Shown: piece after piece, positions 11,391 to 27,300 of the stretch
Layout of the letters: every line of letters begins with the position of its first letter
Numbering within the stretch: the first letter of the stretch is position 1
Source of the DNA: Bombus terrestris
Lineage: Eukaryota; Arthropoda; Insecta; Hymenoptera; Apidae
DNA length: 64,000 nucleotides
Direction of reading: 5' to 3'
Assembly: GCF_910591885.1 (NCBI RefSeq)
Contig: NC_063271.1
Span: forward strand, 22,025,334 to 22,089,333
Program-made: the position numbers and the translations under genes
The notes under the pieces: model-generated
What the model was told of the DNA's origin: nothing
What the model saw: the letters and a program-made list of their open reading frames with translations, nothing else
Databases searched by the model: none

Positions 11391-13700
11391 ATACTATTAC
11401 TATATAACGCATAACGTTATATAATATTACTATATAACGCATAACGTTATATAATATTACTATATAACGTATAACGTTATATACTATTACTATATAACGT
11501 ATAACGTTATATACTATTACTATATAACGTATAACGTTATATACTATTACTATATAACGTATAACGTTATATACTATTACTATATAACGTATAACGTTAT
11601 ATACTATTACTATATAACGTATAACGTTATATACTATTACTATATAACGTATAACGTTATATACTATTACTATATAACGTATAACGATATATACTATTCC
11701 GTACTATCGTATAACGTTATATACTATTACTATATAACGCATAACGTTATATACTTTTACTATATAATGTATAACGTTATATACTATTACTATATAACGT
11801 ATAACGTTATATACTATTACTATATAACGTATAACGTTATATACTATTACTATATAACGTATAACGATATATACTATTCCGTACTATCGTATAACGTTAT
11901 ATACTATTACTATATAACGCATAACGTTATATACTATTACTATATAACGTATAACGTTATATACTATTACTATATAACGCATAACGTTATATAATATTAC
12001 TATATAACGTATAACGTTATATACTATTACTATATAACGTATAAAGTTATATACTATTACTATATAACGTATAACGTTATATACTATTACTATATAACGT
12101 ATAACGTTATATACTACTACTATATAACGTATAACGTTATATACTATTACTATATAACGTATAACGTTATATACTATTACTATATAACGTATAACGATAT
12201 ATACTATTCCGTACTATCGTATAACGTTATATACTATTACTATATAACGCATAACGTTATATACTATTACTATATAACGCATAACGTTATATACTATTAC
12301 TATATAACGCATAACGTTATATAATATTACTATATAACGTATAACGTTATATACTATTACTATATAAGGTATTACGTTATATACTATTACTATATAACGT
12401 ATATCGCTATATACTATTACTATATAACGTATAACGTTATATACTATTACTATATAACGTATAACGTTATATACTGTTACGTAATAGCGTATAACGTTAT
12501 ATAGTATTGCCATATCACGTATAACGTTGTATATTATTACGTACTAACGTATAACGTTATATACTATTACTATATAACGTATAACGTTATATACTATTAC
12601 TATATAACGTATAACGTTATATACTATTACTATATAACGTATAACGTTATATACTATTACTATATAACGCATAACGTTATATAATATTACTATATAACGT
12701 ATAACGTTATGTACTATTACTATATAACGTATAACGTTATATACTATTACTATATAACGCATAACGTTATATAATATTACTATATAACGTATAACGTTAT
12801 ATACTATTACTATATAACGTATAACGTTATATACTATTACTATATAACGTATATCGCTATATACTATTACTATATAACGTATAACGATATATACTATTAC
12901 TATATAACGTATAACGATATATACTATTACGTATTAACGTATAACGTTAGATAGTATTACCATATCACGTATAACGTTGTATATTATTACGTACTAACGT
13001 ATAACGTTATATACTATTACTATATAACGTATAACGTTATATACTATTACTATATAACGTATAACGTTATATACTATTACTATATAACGTATAACGTTAT
13101 ATACTATTACTATATAACGTATATCGTTATATACTATTACTATATAACGTATAACGTTATATACTATTACTATATAACGCATAACGTTATATAATATTAC
13201 TATATAACGTATAACGTTATATACTATTACTATATAACGCATAACGTTATATACTATTACTATATACCGTATAACGTTATATACTATTACTATATAACGC
13301 ATAACGTTATATAATATTACTATATAACGTATAACGTTATATACTATTACTATATAACGTATAACGTTATATACTATTACTATATAACGCATAACGTTAT
13401 ATACTATTACTATATAACGTATAACGTTATATAATATTACTATATAACGTATAACGTTATATACTTATACTATATAACGTATAACGTTATATACAATTAC
13501 TATATAACGTATAACGTTATATACTATTACTATATAATGTATAACGTTATATAATATTACTATATAACGTATAACGTTATATACTATTACTATATAACGT
13601 ATAACGTTATATACTATTACTATATAACGTATAACGTTATATACTATTACTATATAACGTATAACGATATATACTATTATGTACTATCGTATAACGTTAT
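11391..13700. repeat. Array 3 segment orthologous to the start of array 1
   Basis: It follows 539 to about 2,760 with the same variant order, including the CTATATAATGTAT monomer, the AAAGTTATAT monomer and the ACTACTACTA monomer. The offset is 10,822 bp after the extra flipped-loop monomer of array 1, and 10,942 bp near 13,670 (three monomers more than the block offset). Array 2 lacks this section. Confidence 0.85.
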
Positions 13701-13919
13701 ATACTATTACTACATAACGCATAACGTTATATACTATTACTATATAACGTATAACGTTATATACTATTACAATATAACTTATAACGTTATATACTATTAC
13801 TATATAACGCATAACGTTATATAATATTACTATATAACGTATAACGTTATATACTATTACTATATAACGTATAACGTTATATACTATTACTATATAACGT
13901 ATAACGATATATACTATTA

Positions 13920-15240
13920 CTATATAACGTATAACGTTATATACTTATACTATATAACGTATAACGTTATATACTATTACTATATAACGTATAAGGATAT
14001 ATACTATTACGTATTAACGTATAACGTTATATACTATTACTATATAACGTATAACGTTATATACTATTACTATATAACGTATAACGTTATATACTATTAC
14101 TATATAACGTATAACGTTATATACTATTACTATATAACGTATAACGGCATATGCTATGCCGTATTAACGTATAACGTTATATACTATTACGTAATAGCGT
14201 ATAACGTTATATAGTATTACCATATCGCGTATAACGTTGTATATCATTACGTACTAACGTATAACGTTATATACTATTACGTAATAACGTATAACGTTAT
14301 ATAGTATTGCCATATCACGTATAACATTGTATATTATTACGTACTAACGTATAACGTTATATACTATTACTATATAACGTATAACGTTATATACTATTAC
14401 TATATAACGTATAACGTTCTATACTATTACTATGTAACGCATAACGTTATATAATATTACTATATAACGCATAACGTTATATAATATTACTATATAACGT
14501 ATAACGTTATATACTATTACTGTATAACGTATAACGATATATACTATTACGTATTAACGTATAACGTTATATAGTTTTACCATATCACGTATAACGTTGT
14601 ATACTATTACGTAATAACGTATAACGTTATATATTATTACGTAATAACGTATAACGTTATATAGTATTGCCATATCACGTATAACGTTGTATATTATTAC
14701 GTACTAACGTATAACGTTATATACTATTACTATATAACGTATAACGTTATATACTATTACTATATAACGTATAACGTTCTATACTATTACTATATAACGC
14801 ATAACGTTATATAATATTACTATATAACGTATAACGTTATATACTATTACTATATAACGTATAACGTTATATACTATTACTATATAACGTATAACGTTAC
14901 ATACTATTACTATATAACGCATAACGTTATATATTATTACTATATAATGTATAACGTTATATACTTATACTATATAACGTATAACGTTCTATACTATTAC
15001 TATATAACGCATAACGTTATATAATATTACTATATAACGTATAACGTTATATACTATTACTATATAACGTATAACGTTATATACTATTACTATATAACGT
15101 ATAACGTTATATACTATTACTATATAACGTATAACGTTATATACTATTACTATATAACGTATAACGTTATATACTATTACTATATAACGTATAACGTTAT
15201 ATACTATTACTATATAACGTATAACGATATATACTATTAC
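13920..15240. repeat. About 1.3-kb duplicated segment of array 3, first copy
   Basis: Matches about 18,090-19,440 at an offset of 4,170 then 4,200 bp. Diagnostic shared monomers include the odd TATGCTAT(G/T)CCGTATT monomer (14,151 and 18,351), CTGTATAACG (14,521 and 18,721), ATAACGTTACATAC (14,891 and 19,091) and TATATAATGT (14,941 and 19,141). Confidence 0.85.
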
Positions 15241-15950
15241 GTATTAACGTATAACGTTATATAGTTTTACCATATCACGTATAACGTTGTATACTATTAC
15301 GTAATAACGTATAACGTTATATACTATTACGTAATAACGTATAACGTTATATAGTATTGCCATATCACGTATAACGTTGTATATTATTACGTACTAACGT
15401 ATAACGTTATATACTATTACTATATAACGTATAACGTTATATACTATTACTATATAACGTATAACGTTCTATACTATTACTATATAACGCATAACGTTAT
15501 ATGCTATTACTATATAACGTATAACGTTCTATACTATTACTATATAACGCATAACGTTATATAATATTACTATATAACGTATAACGTTATATACTATTAC
15601 TATATAACGTATAACGTTATATACTATTACTATATAACGTATAACGTTATATAATATTACTATATAACGCATAACGTTATATAATATTACTATATAACGT
15701 ATAACGTTATATACTTATACTATATAACGTATAACGTTATATACTATTACTATATAACGTATATCGTTATATACTATTACTATATAACGTATAACGTTAT
15801 ATAATATTACTATATAACGTATAACGTTATATACTATTACTATATAACGTATAACGTTATATACTATTACTATATAACGTATAACGTTATATACTATTAC
15901 TATATAACGTATAACGATATATACTATTACGTACTATCGTATAACGTTAT
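15241..15950. repeat. 710-bp duplicated segment of array 3, first copy
   Basis: Matches 16,681-17,390 at an offset of 1,440 bp (48 monomers). Only two or three single-base differences were noticed, for example GCTATTAC at 15,512 against ACTATTAC, and TATATAACG at 15,601 against TTTATAACG. Confidence 0.85.
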
Positions 15951-16680
15951 ATACTATTACTATATAACGCATAACGTTATATACTATTACTATATAACGT
16001 ATAACGTTATATACTATTACTATATAACGCATAACGTTATATAATATTACTATATAACGAGTAACGTTATATACTATTACTATATAACGTATAACGTTAT
16101 ATACTATTACTATATAACGTATAACGTTATATACTATTACTATATAACTTATAACGTTATATACTATTACTATATAACGTATAACGTTATATAATATTAC
16201 TATATAACTCATAACGTTATATAATATTACTATATAACGTATAACGTTATATACTTATACTATATAACGTATAACGTTATATACAATTACTATATAACGT
16301 ATAACGTTATATACTATTACTATATAACGCATAACGTTATATAATATTACTATATAACGTATATCGTTATATACTATTACTATATAACGTATAACGTTAT
16401 ATAATATTACTATATAACGTATAACGTTATATACTATTACTATATAACGTATAACGTTATATACTATTACTATATAACGTATAACGTTATATACTATTAC
16501 TATATAACGTATAACGATATATACTATTACGTACTATCGTATAACGTTATATACTATTACTATATAACGCATAACGTTATATACTATTACTATATAACGT
16601 ATAACGTTATATACTATTACTATATAACGCATAACGTTATATAATATTACTATATAACGTATAACGATATATACTATTAC

Positions 16681-17390
16681 GTATTAACGTATAACGTTAT
16701 ATAGTTTTACCATATCACGTATAACGTTGTATACTATTACGTAATAACGTATAACGTTATATACTATTACGTAATAACGTATAACGTTATATAGTATTGC
16801 CATATCACGTATAACGTTGTATATTATTACGTACTAACGTATAACGTTATATACTATTACTATATAACGTATAACGTTATATACTATTACTATATAACGT
16901 ATAACGTTCTATACTATTACTATATAACGCATAACGTTATATACTATTACTATATAACGTATAACGTTCTATACTATTACTATATAACGCATAACGTTAT
17001 ATAATATTACTATATAACGTATAACGTTATATACTATTACTTTATAACGTATAACGTTATATACTATTACTATATAACGTATAACGTTATATAATATTAC
17101 TATATAACGCATAACGTTATATAATATTACTATATAACGTATAACGTTATATACTTATACTATATAACGTATAACGTTATATACTATTACTATATAACGT
17201 ATATCGTTATATACTATTACTATATAACGTATAACGTTATATAATATTACTATATAACGTATAACGTTATATACTATTACTATATAACGTATAACGTTAT
17301 ATACTATTACTATATAACGTATAACGTTATATACTATTACTATATAACGTATAACGATATATACTATTACGTACTATCGTATAACGTTAT
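16681..17390. repeat. 710-bp duplicated segment of array 3, second copy
   Basis: Second copy of 15,241-15,950. It begins at the GTATTAACG / AGTTTTACCATATCACG pair and ends where the following monomer switches from ACTATTAC to AATATTAC. Confidence 0.85.
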
Positions 17391-18089
17391 ATAATATTAC
17401 TATATAACGCATAACGTTATATAATATTACTATATAACGTATAACGTTATATACTTATACTATATAACGTATAACGTTATATACTATTACTATATAACGT
17501 ATATCGTTATATACTATTACTATATAACGTATAACGTTATATACTATTACTATATAACGCATAACGTTATATAATATTACTATATAACGTATAACGTTAT
17601 ATACTATTACTATATAACGCATAACGTTATATACTATTACTATATAACGTATAACGTTATATACTATTACTATATAACGCATAACGTTATATAATATTAC
17701 TATATAACGTATAACGTTATATACTATTACTATATAACGTATAACGTTATATACTATTACTATATAACGTATAACGTTATATACTATTACTATATAACTT
17801 ATAACGTTATATACTATTACTATATAACGTATAACGTTATATAATATTACTATATAACTCATAACGTTATATAATATTACTATATAACGTATAACGTTAT
17901 ATACTATTACTATATAACGTATAACGTTATATACTATTACTATATAACGTATAACGTTATATACTATTACTATATAACGTATAACGATATATACTATTAC
18001 GTACTATCGTATAACGTTATATACTATTACTATATAACGCATAACGTTATATACTATTACTATATAACGTATAACGATATATACTATTA

Positions 18090-19440
18090 CTATATAACGT
18101 ATAACGTTATATACTTATACTATATAACGTATAACGTTATATACTATTACTATATAACGTATAACGATATATACTATTACGTATTAACGTATAACGTTAT
18201 ATACTATTACTATATAACGTATAACGTTATATACTATTACTATATAACGTATAACGTTATATACTATTACTATATAACGTATAACGTTATATACTATTAC
18301 TATATAACGTATAACGTTATATACTATTACTATATAACGTATAACGGTATATGCTATTCCGTATTAACGTATAACGTTATATACTATTACGTAATAGCGT
18401 ATAACGTTATATAGTATTACCATATCGCGTATAACGTTGTATATCATTACGTACTAACGTATAACGTTATATACTATTACGTAATAACGTATAACGTTAT
18501 ATAGTATTGCCATATCACGTATAACATTGTATATTATTACGTACTAACGTATAACGTTATATACTATTACTATATAACGTATAACGTTATATACTATTAC
18601 TATATAACGTATAACGTTCTATACTATTACTATGTAACGCATAACGTTATATAATATTACTATATAACGCATAACGTTATATAATATTACTATATAACGT
18701 ATAACGTTATATACTATTACTGTATAACGTATAACGATATATACTATTACGTATTAACGTATAACGTTATATAGTTTTACCATATCACGTATAACGTTGT
18801 ATACTATTACGTAATAACGTATAACGTTATATATTATTACGTAATAACGTATAACGTTATATAGTATTGCCATATCACGTATAACATTGTATATTATTAC
18901 GTACTAACGTATAACGTTATATACTATTACTATATAACGTATAACGTTATATACTATTACTATATAACGTATAACGTTCTATACTATTACTATATAACGC
19001 ATAACGTTATATAATATTACTATATAACGTATAACGTTATATACTATTACTATATAACGTATAACGTTATATACTATTACTATATAACGTATAACGTTAC
19101 ATACTATTACTATATAACGCATAACGTTATATAATATTACTATATAATGTATAACGTTATATACTTATACTATATAACGTATAACGTTCTATACTATTAC
19201 TATATAACGCATAACGTTATATAATATTACTATATAACGTATAACGTTATATACTATTACTATATAACGTATAACGTTATATACTATTACTATATAACGT
19301 ATAACGTTATATACTATTACTATATAACGTATAACGTTATATACTATTACTATATAACGTATAACGTTATATACTATTACTATATAACGTATATCGCTAT
19401 ATACTATTACTATATAACGTATAACGATATATACTATTAC
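18090..19440. repeat. About 1.3-kb duplicated segment of array 3, second copy
   Basis: Second copy of 13,920-15,240, one monomer longer. The copies separate at 15,191/19,391, where this one carries an ATCGCTATAT monomer. Confidence 0.85.
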
Positions 19441-22400
19441 GTATTAACGTATAACGTTATATACTATTACGTAATAGCGTATAACGTTATATAGTATTAC
19501 CATATCACGTATAACGTTGTATATTATTACGTACTAACGTATAACGTTATATACTATTACTTTATAACGTATAACGTTATATACTATTACTATATAACGT
19601 ATAACGTTATATACTATTACTATATAACGTATAACGATATATACTATTACGTATTAACGTATAACGTTATATAGTATTACCATATCACGTATAACGTTGT
19701 ATATTATTACGTACTAACGTATAACGTTATATACTATTACTATATAACGTATAACGTTATATACTATTACTATATAACGTATAACGTTATATACTGTTAC
19801 TATATAACGTATAACGTTATATACTATTACTATATAACGTATAACGATATATACTATTACATATTAACGTATAACGTTATATAGTTTTACCATATCACGT
19901 ATAACGTTGTATACTATTACGTAATAACGTATAACGTTATATACTATTACGTAATAACGTATAACGTTATATAGTATTGCCATATCACGTATAACGTTGT
20001 ATATTATTACGTACTAACGTATAACGTTATATACTATTACTATATAACGTATAACGTTATATACTATTCGTATATAACGTATAACGTTCTATACTATTAC
20101 TATATAACGCATAACGTTATATAATATTACTATATAACGTATAACGTTATATACTATTACTATATAACGTATAACGTTATATACTATTACTATATAACGT
20201 ATAACGTTATATAATATTACTATATAACGCATAACGTTATATAATATTACTATATAACGTATAACGTTATATACTTATACTATATAACGTATAACGTTAT
20301 ATACTATTACTATATAACGTATAACGTTATATACTATTACTATATAACGTATAACGTTATATAATATTACTATATAACGTATAACGTTATATACTATTAC
20401 TATATAACGTATAACGTTATATACTATTACTATATAACGTATAACGTTTTATTCTATTACTATATAACGTATAACGATATATACTATTACGTACTATCGT
20501 ATAACGTTATATACTATTACTATATAACGCATAACGTTATATACTATTACTATATAACGTATAACGTTATATACTATTACTATATAACGCATAACGTTAT
20601 ATAATATTACTATATAACGTATAACGTTATATACTATTACTATATAACGTATAACGTTATATACTATTACTATATAACGTATAACGTTATATACTATTAC
20701 TATATAACTTATAACGTTATATACTATTACTATATAACGCATAACGTTATATAATATTACTATATAACTTATAACGTTATATACTATTACTATATAACGT
20801 ATAACGTTATATAGTATTGCCATATCACGTATAACGTTGTATATTATTACGTACTAACGTATAACGTTATATACTATTACGTATTAACGTATAACGTTAT
20901 ACACTATTACGTAATAGCGTATAACGTTATATAGTATTACCATATCACGTATAACGTTGTATATTATTACGTGCTAACGTATAACGTTATATAGTATTAT
21001 CATATCACGTATAACGTTGTATACTATTACGTAATAACGTATAACGTTAGATACTATTACGTAATAACGTATAATGTTATATAGTATTGCCATATCACGT
21101 ATAACGTTGTATATTATTACGTACTAACGTATAACGTTATATACTATTACTATATAACGTAGAACGTTATATACTATTACGTATTAACGTATAACGTTAT
21201 ATACTATTACGTAATAGCGTATAACGTTATATAGTATTACCATATCACGTATAACGTTATATACTATTACTATATAACGCATAAAGTTATATAATATTAC
21301 TATATAACGTATAACGTTATATACTATTACTATATAACGTATAATGTTATATACTATTACTATATAACGTATAACGTTATATACTATTACTATATAACGT
21401 ATATCGCTATATACTATTACTATATAACGTATAACGATATATACTATTACGTATTAACGTATAACGTTATATACTATTACGTAATAGCGTATAACGTTAT
21501 ATAGTATTACCATATCACGTATAACGTTGTATATTATTACGTACTAACGTATAACGTTATATACTATTACTTTATAACGTATAACGTTATATACTATTAC
21601 TATATAACGTATAACGTTATATACTATTACTATATAACGTATAACGATATATACTATTACGTATTAACGTATAACGTTATATAGTATTACCATATCACGT
21701 ATAACGTTGTATATTATTACGTACTAACGTATAACGTTATATACTATTACTATATAACGTATAACGTTATATACTATTACTATATAACGTATAACGTTAT
21801 ATACTGTTACTATATAACGTATAACGTTATATACTATTACTATATAACGTATAACGATATATACTATTACGTATTAACGTATAACGTTATATAGTTTTAC
21901 CATATCACGTATAACGTTGTATACTCTTACGTAATAACGTATAACGTTATATACTATTACGTAATAACGTATAACGTTATATAGTATTGCCATATCACGT
22001 ATAACGTTGTATATTATTACGTACTAACGTATAACGTTATATACTATTACTATATAACGTATAACGTTATATACTATTACTATATAACGTATAACGTTCT
22101 ATACTATTACTATATAACGCATAACGTTATATAATATTACTATATAACGTATAACGTTATATACTATTACTATATAACGTATAACGTTATATACTATTAC
22201 TATATAACGTATAACGTTATATACTATTACTATATAACGTATAACGTTATATAATATTACTATATAACGTATAACGTTATATACTATTACTATATAACGT
22301 ATAACGTTATATACTATTACTATATAACGCATAACGTTATATAATATTACTATATAACGTATAACGTTATATACTATTACTATATAACGTTATACGTTAT

Positions 22401-24300
22401 ATAGTATTGCCATATCACGTATAACGTTGTATATTATTACGTACTAACGTATAACGTTATATACTATTACGTATTAACGTATAACGTTATACACTATTAC
22501 GTAATAGCGTATAACGTTATATAGTATTACCATATCACGTATAACGTTGTATATTATTACGTGCTAACGTATAACGTTATATAGTATTACCATATCACGT
22601 ATAACGTTGTATACTATTACGTAATAACGTATAACGTTAGATACTATTACGTAATAACGTATAATGTTATATAGTATTGCCATATCACGTATAACGTTGT
22701 ATATTATTACGTACTAACGTATAACGTTATATACTATTACTATATAACGTATAACGTTATATACTATTACTATATAACGTAGAACGTTATATACTATTAC
22801 GTATTAACGTATAACGTTATATACTATTACGTAATAGCGTATAACGTTATATAGTATTACCATATCACGTATAACGTTATATACTATTACGTACTATCGT
22901 ATAACGTTATATACTATTACTATATAACGCATAACGTTATATAATATTACTATATAACGTATAACGTTATATACTATTACTATATAACGTATAACGTTAT
23001 ATACTATTACTATATAACGTATAACGTTATATACTATTACTATATAACTTATAACGTTATATACTATTACTATATAACGCACAACGTTATATAATATTAC
23101 TATATAACTTATAACGTTATATACTATTACTATATAACGTATAACGTTATATAGTATTGCCATATCACGTATAACGTTGTATATTATTACGTACTAACGT
23201 ATAACGTTATATACTATTACGTATTAACGTATAACGTTATACACTATTACGTAATAGCGTATAACGTTATATAGTATTACCATATCACGTATAACGTTGT
23301 ATATTATTACGTGCTAACGTATAACGTTATATAGTATTATCATATCACGTATAACGTTGTATACTATTACGTAATAACGTATAACGTTAGATACTATTAC
23401 GTAATAACGTATAATGTTATATAGTATTGCCATATCACGTATAACGTTGTATATTATTACGTACTAACGTATAACGTTATATACTATTACTATATAACGT
23501 AGAACGTTATATACTATTACTATATAACGTATAACGTTATATACTATTACTATATAACGTATAACGTTATATACTATTACTATATAACGTATAACGTTAT
23601 ATACTATTACTATATAACTTATAACGTTATATACTATTACTATATAACGCATAACGTTATATAATATTACTGTATAACGTATAACGTTATATACTATTAC
23701 TATATAACGTATAACGTTATATAGTATTGCCATATCACGTATAACGTTGTATATTATTACGTACTAACGTATAACGTTATATACTATTACGTATTAACGT
23801 ATAACGTTATACACTATTACGTAATAGCGTATAACGTTATATAGTATTACCATATCACGTATAACGTTATATACTATTACGTACTATCGTATAACGTTAT
23901 ATACTATTACTATATAACGTATAACGTTATATACTATTACTATATAACGTAGAACGTTATATACTATTACGTATTAGCGTATAACGTTATATACTATTAC
24001 GTAATAGCGTATAACGTTATATAGTATTACCATATCACGTATAACGTTATATACTATTACGTACTATCGTATAACGTTATATACTATTACTATATAACGC
24101 ATAACGTTATATAATATTACTATATAACGTATAACGTTATATACTATTACTATATAACGTATAACGTTATATACTATTACTATATAACGGATAACGTTAT
24201 ATACTATTACTATATAACGTATATCGCTATATACTATTACTATATAACGTATAACGTTGTATACTATTACTATATAACGTATAACGTTCTATACTATTAC

Positions 24301-27300
24301 TTTATAACGCATAACGTTATATAATATTACTATATAACGCATAACGTTATATAATATTACTATATAACGTATAACGTTATATACTATTACTATATAACGT
24401 ATAACGTTATATACTATTACTATATAACGTATAACGTTATATACTATTACTATATAACGTATAACGTTATATACTATTACTATATAACGCATAACGTTAT
24501 ATAATATTACTATATAACGTATAACGTTATATACTATTACTATATAACGTATAACGTTATATACTATTACTATATAACGTATAACGTTATATACTATTAC
24601 TATATAACGTATATCGCTATATACTATTACTATATAACGTATAACGATATATACTATTACGTATTAACGTATAACGTTATATACTATTAGGTAATAGCGT
24701 ATAACGTTATATAGTATTACCATATCACGTATAACGTTGTATATTATTACGTACTAACGTATAACATTATATACTATTACTATATAACGTATATCGCTAT
24801 ATACTATTACTATATAACGTATAACGATATATACTATTACGTATTAACGTATAACGTTATATACTATTACGTAATAGCGTATAACGTTATATAGTATTAC
24901 CATATCACGTATAACGTTATATACTATTACGTACTATCGTATAACGTTATATACTATTACTATATAACGCATAACGTTATATAATATTACTATATAACGT
25001 TATACGTTATATACTATTACTATATAACGTATAACGTTATATACTTATACTATATAACGTATAACGTTATATACTATTACTATATAACGTATAACGTTAT
25101 ATACTATTACTATATAACGTATAACGTTATATACTATTACTATATAACGTATATCGTTATATACTATTACTATATAACGTATAACGTTATATAATATTAC
25201 TATATAACGTATAACGTTATATACTATTACTATATAACGTATAACGTTATATACTATTACTATATAACGTATAACGTTCTATACTATTACTATATAACGC
25301 ATAACGTTATATACTATTACTATATAACGTATAACGTTCTATACTATTACTATATAACGCATAACGTTATATAATATTACTATATAACGCATAACGTTAT
25401 ATAATATTACTATATAACGTATAACGTTATATACTATTACTGTATAACGTATAACGATATATACTATTACGTATTAACGTATAACGTTATATAGTTTTAC
25501 CATATCACGTATAACGTTGTATACTATTACGTAATAACGTATAACGTTATACGTTATTACGTAATAACGTATAACGTTATATAGTATTGCCATATCACGT
25601 ATAACGTTGTATATTATTACGTACTAACGTATAACGTTATATACTATTACTATATAACGTATAACGTTATATACTATTACTATATAACGTATAACGTTCT
25701 ATACTATTACTATATAACGCATAACGTTATATAATATTACTATATAACGTATAACGTTATATACTATTACTATATAACGTATAACGTTATATACTATTAC
25801 TATATAACGTATAACGTTACATACTATTACTATATAACGCATAACGTTATATAATATTACTATATAATGTATAACGTTATATACTTATACTATATAACGT
25901 ATAACGTTCTATACTATTACTATATAACGCATAACGTTATATAATATTACTATATAACGTATAACGTTATATACTATTACTATATAACGTATAACGTTAT
26001 ATACTATTACTATATAACGTATAACGTTATATACTATTACTATATAACGTATAACGTTATATACTATTACTATATAACGTATAACGTTATATACTATTAC
26101 TATATAACGTATATCGCTATATACTATTACTATATAACGTATAACGATATATACTATTACGTATTAACGTATAACGTTATATACTATTACGTAATAGCGT
26201 ATAACGTTATATAGTATTACCATATCACGTATAACGTTGTATATTATTACGTACTAACGTATAACGTTATATACTATTACTTTATAACGTATAACGTTAT
26301 ATACTATTACTATATAACGTATAACGTTATATACTATTACTATATAACGTATAACGTTATATACTATTACTATATAACGTATAACGTTATATACTATTAC
26401 TATATAACGCATAACGTTATATAATATTACTATATAACGTATAACGTTATATACTTATACTATATAACGTATAACGTTATATACTATTACTATATAACGT
26501 ATAACGTTATATACTATTACTATATAACGTATAACGTTATATAATATTACTATATAACGTATAACGTTATATACTATTACTATATAACGTATAACGTTAT
26601 ATACTATTACTATATAACGCATAACGTTATATAATATTACTATATAACGTATAACGTTATATACTATTACTATATAACGTTATACGTTATATAGTATTGC
26701 CATATCACGTATAACGTTGTATATTATTACGTACTAACGTATAACGTTATATACTATTACGTATTAACGTATAACGTTATACACTATTACGTAATAGCGT
26801 ATAACGTTATATAGTATTACCATATCACGTATAACGTTGTATATTATTACGTGCTAACGTATAACGTTATATAGTATTACCATATCACGTATAACGTTGT
26901 ATACTATTACGTAATAACGTATAACGTTAGATACTATTACGTAATAACGTATAATGTTATATAGTATTGCCATATCACGTATAACGTTGTATATTATTAC
27001 GTACTAACGTATAACGTTATATACTATTACTATATAACGTATAACGTTATATACTATTACTATATAACGTAGAACGTTATATACTATTACGTATTAACGT
27101 ATAACGTTATATACTATTACGTAATAGCGTATAACGTTATATAGTATTACCATATCACGTATAACGTTATATACTATTACGTACTATCGTATAACGTTAT
27201 ATACTATTACTATATAACGCATAACGTTATATAATATTACTATATAACGTATAACGTTATATACTATTACTATATAACGTATAACGTTATATACTATTAC

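Noticed and set aside
12994..13392. Minus-strand frames in satellite A (for example 132 codons of YNVIRYIVIV repeats, and similar frames from 1,392 to 46,422)
   Set aside because: The monomer is 30 bp, a multiple of three, so one frame stays open until a variant monomer introduces a stop. The frames copy monomer variation and have no independent features.
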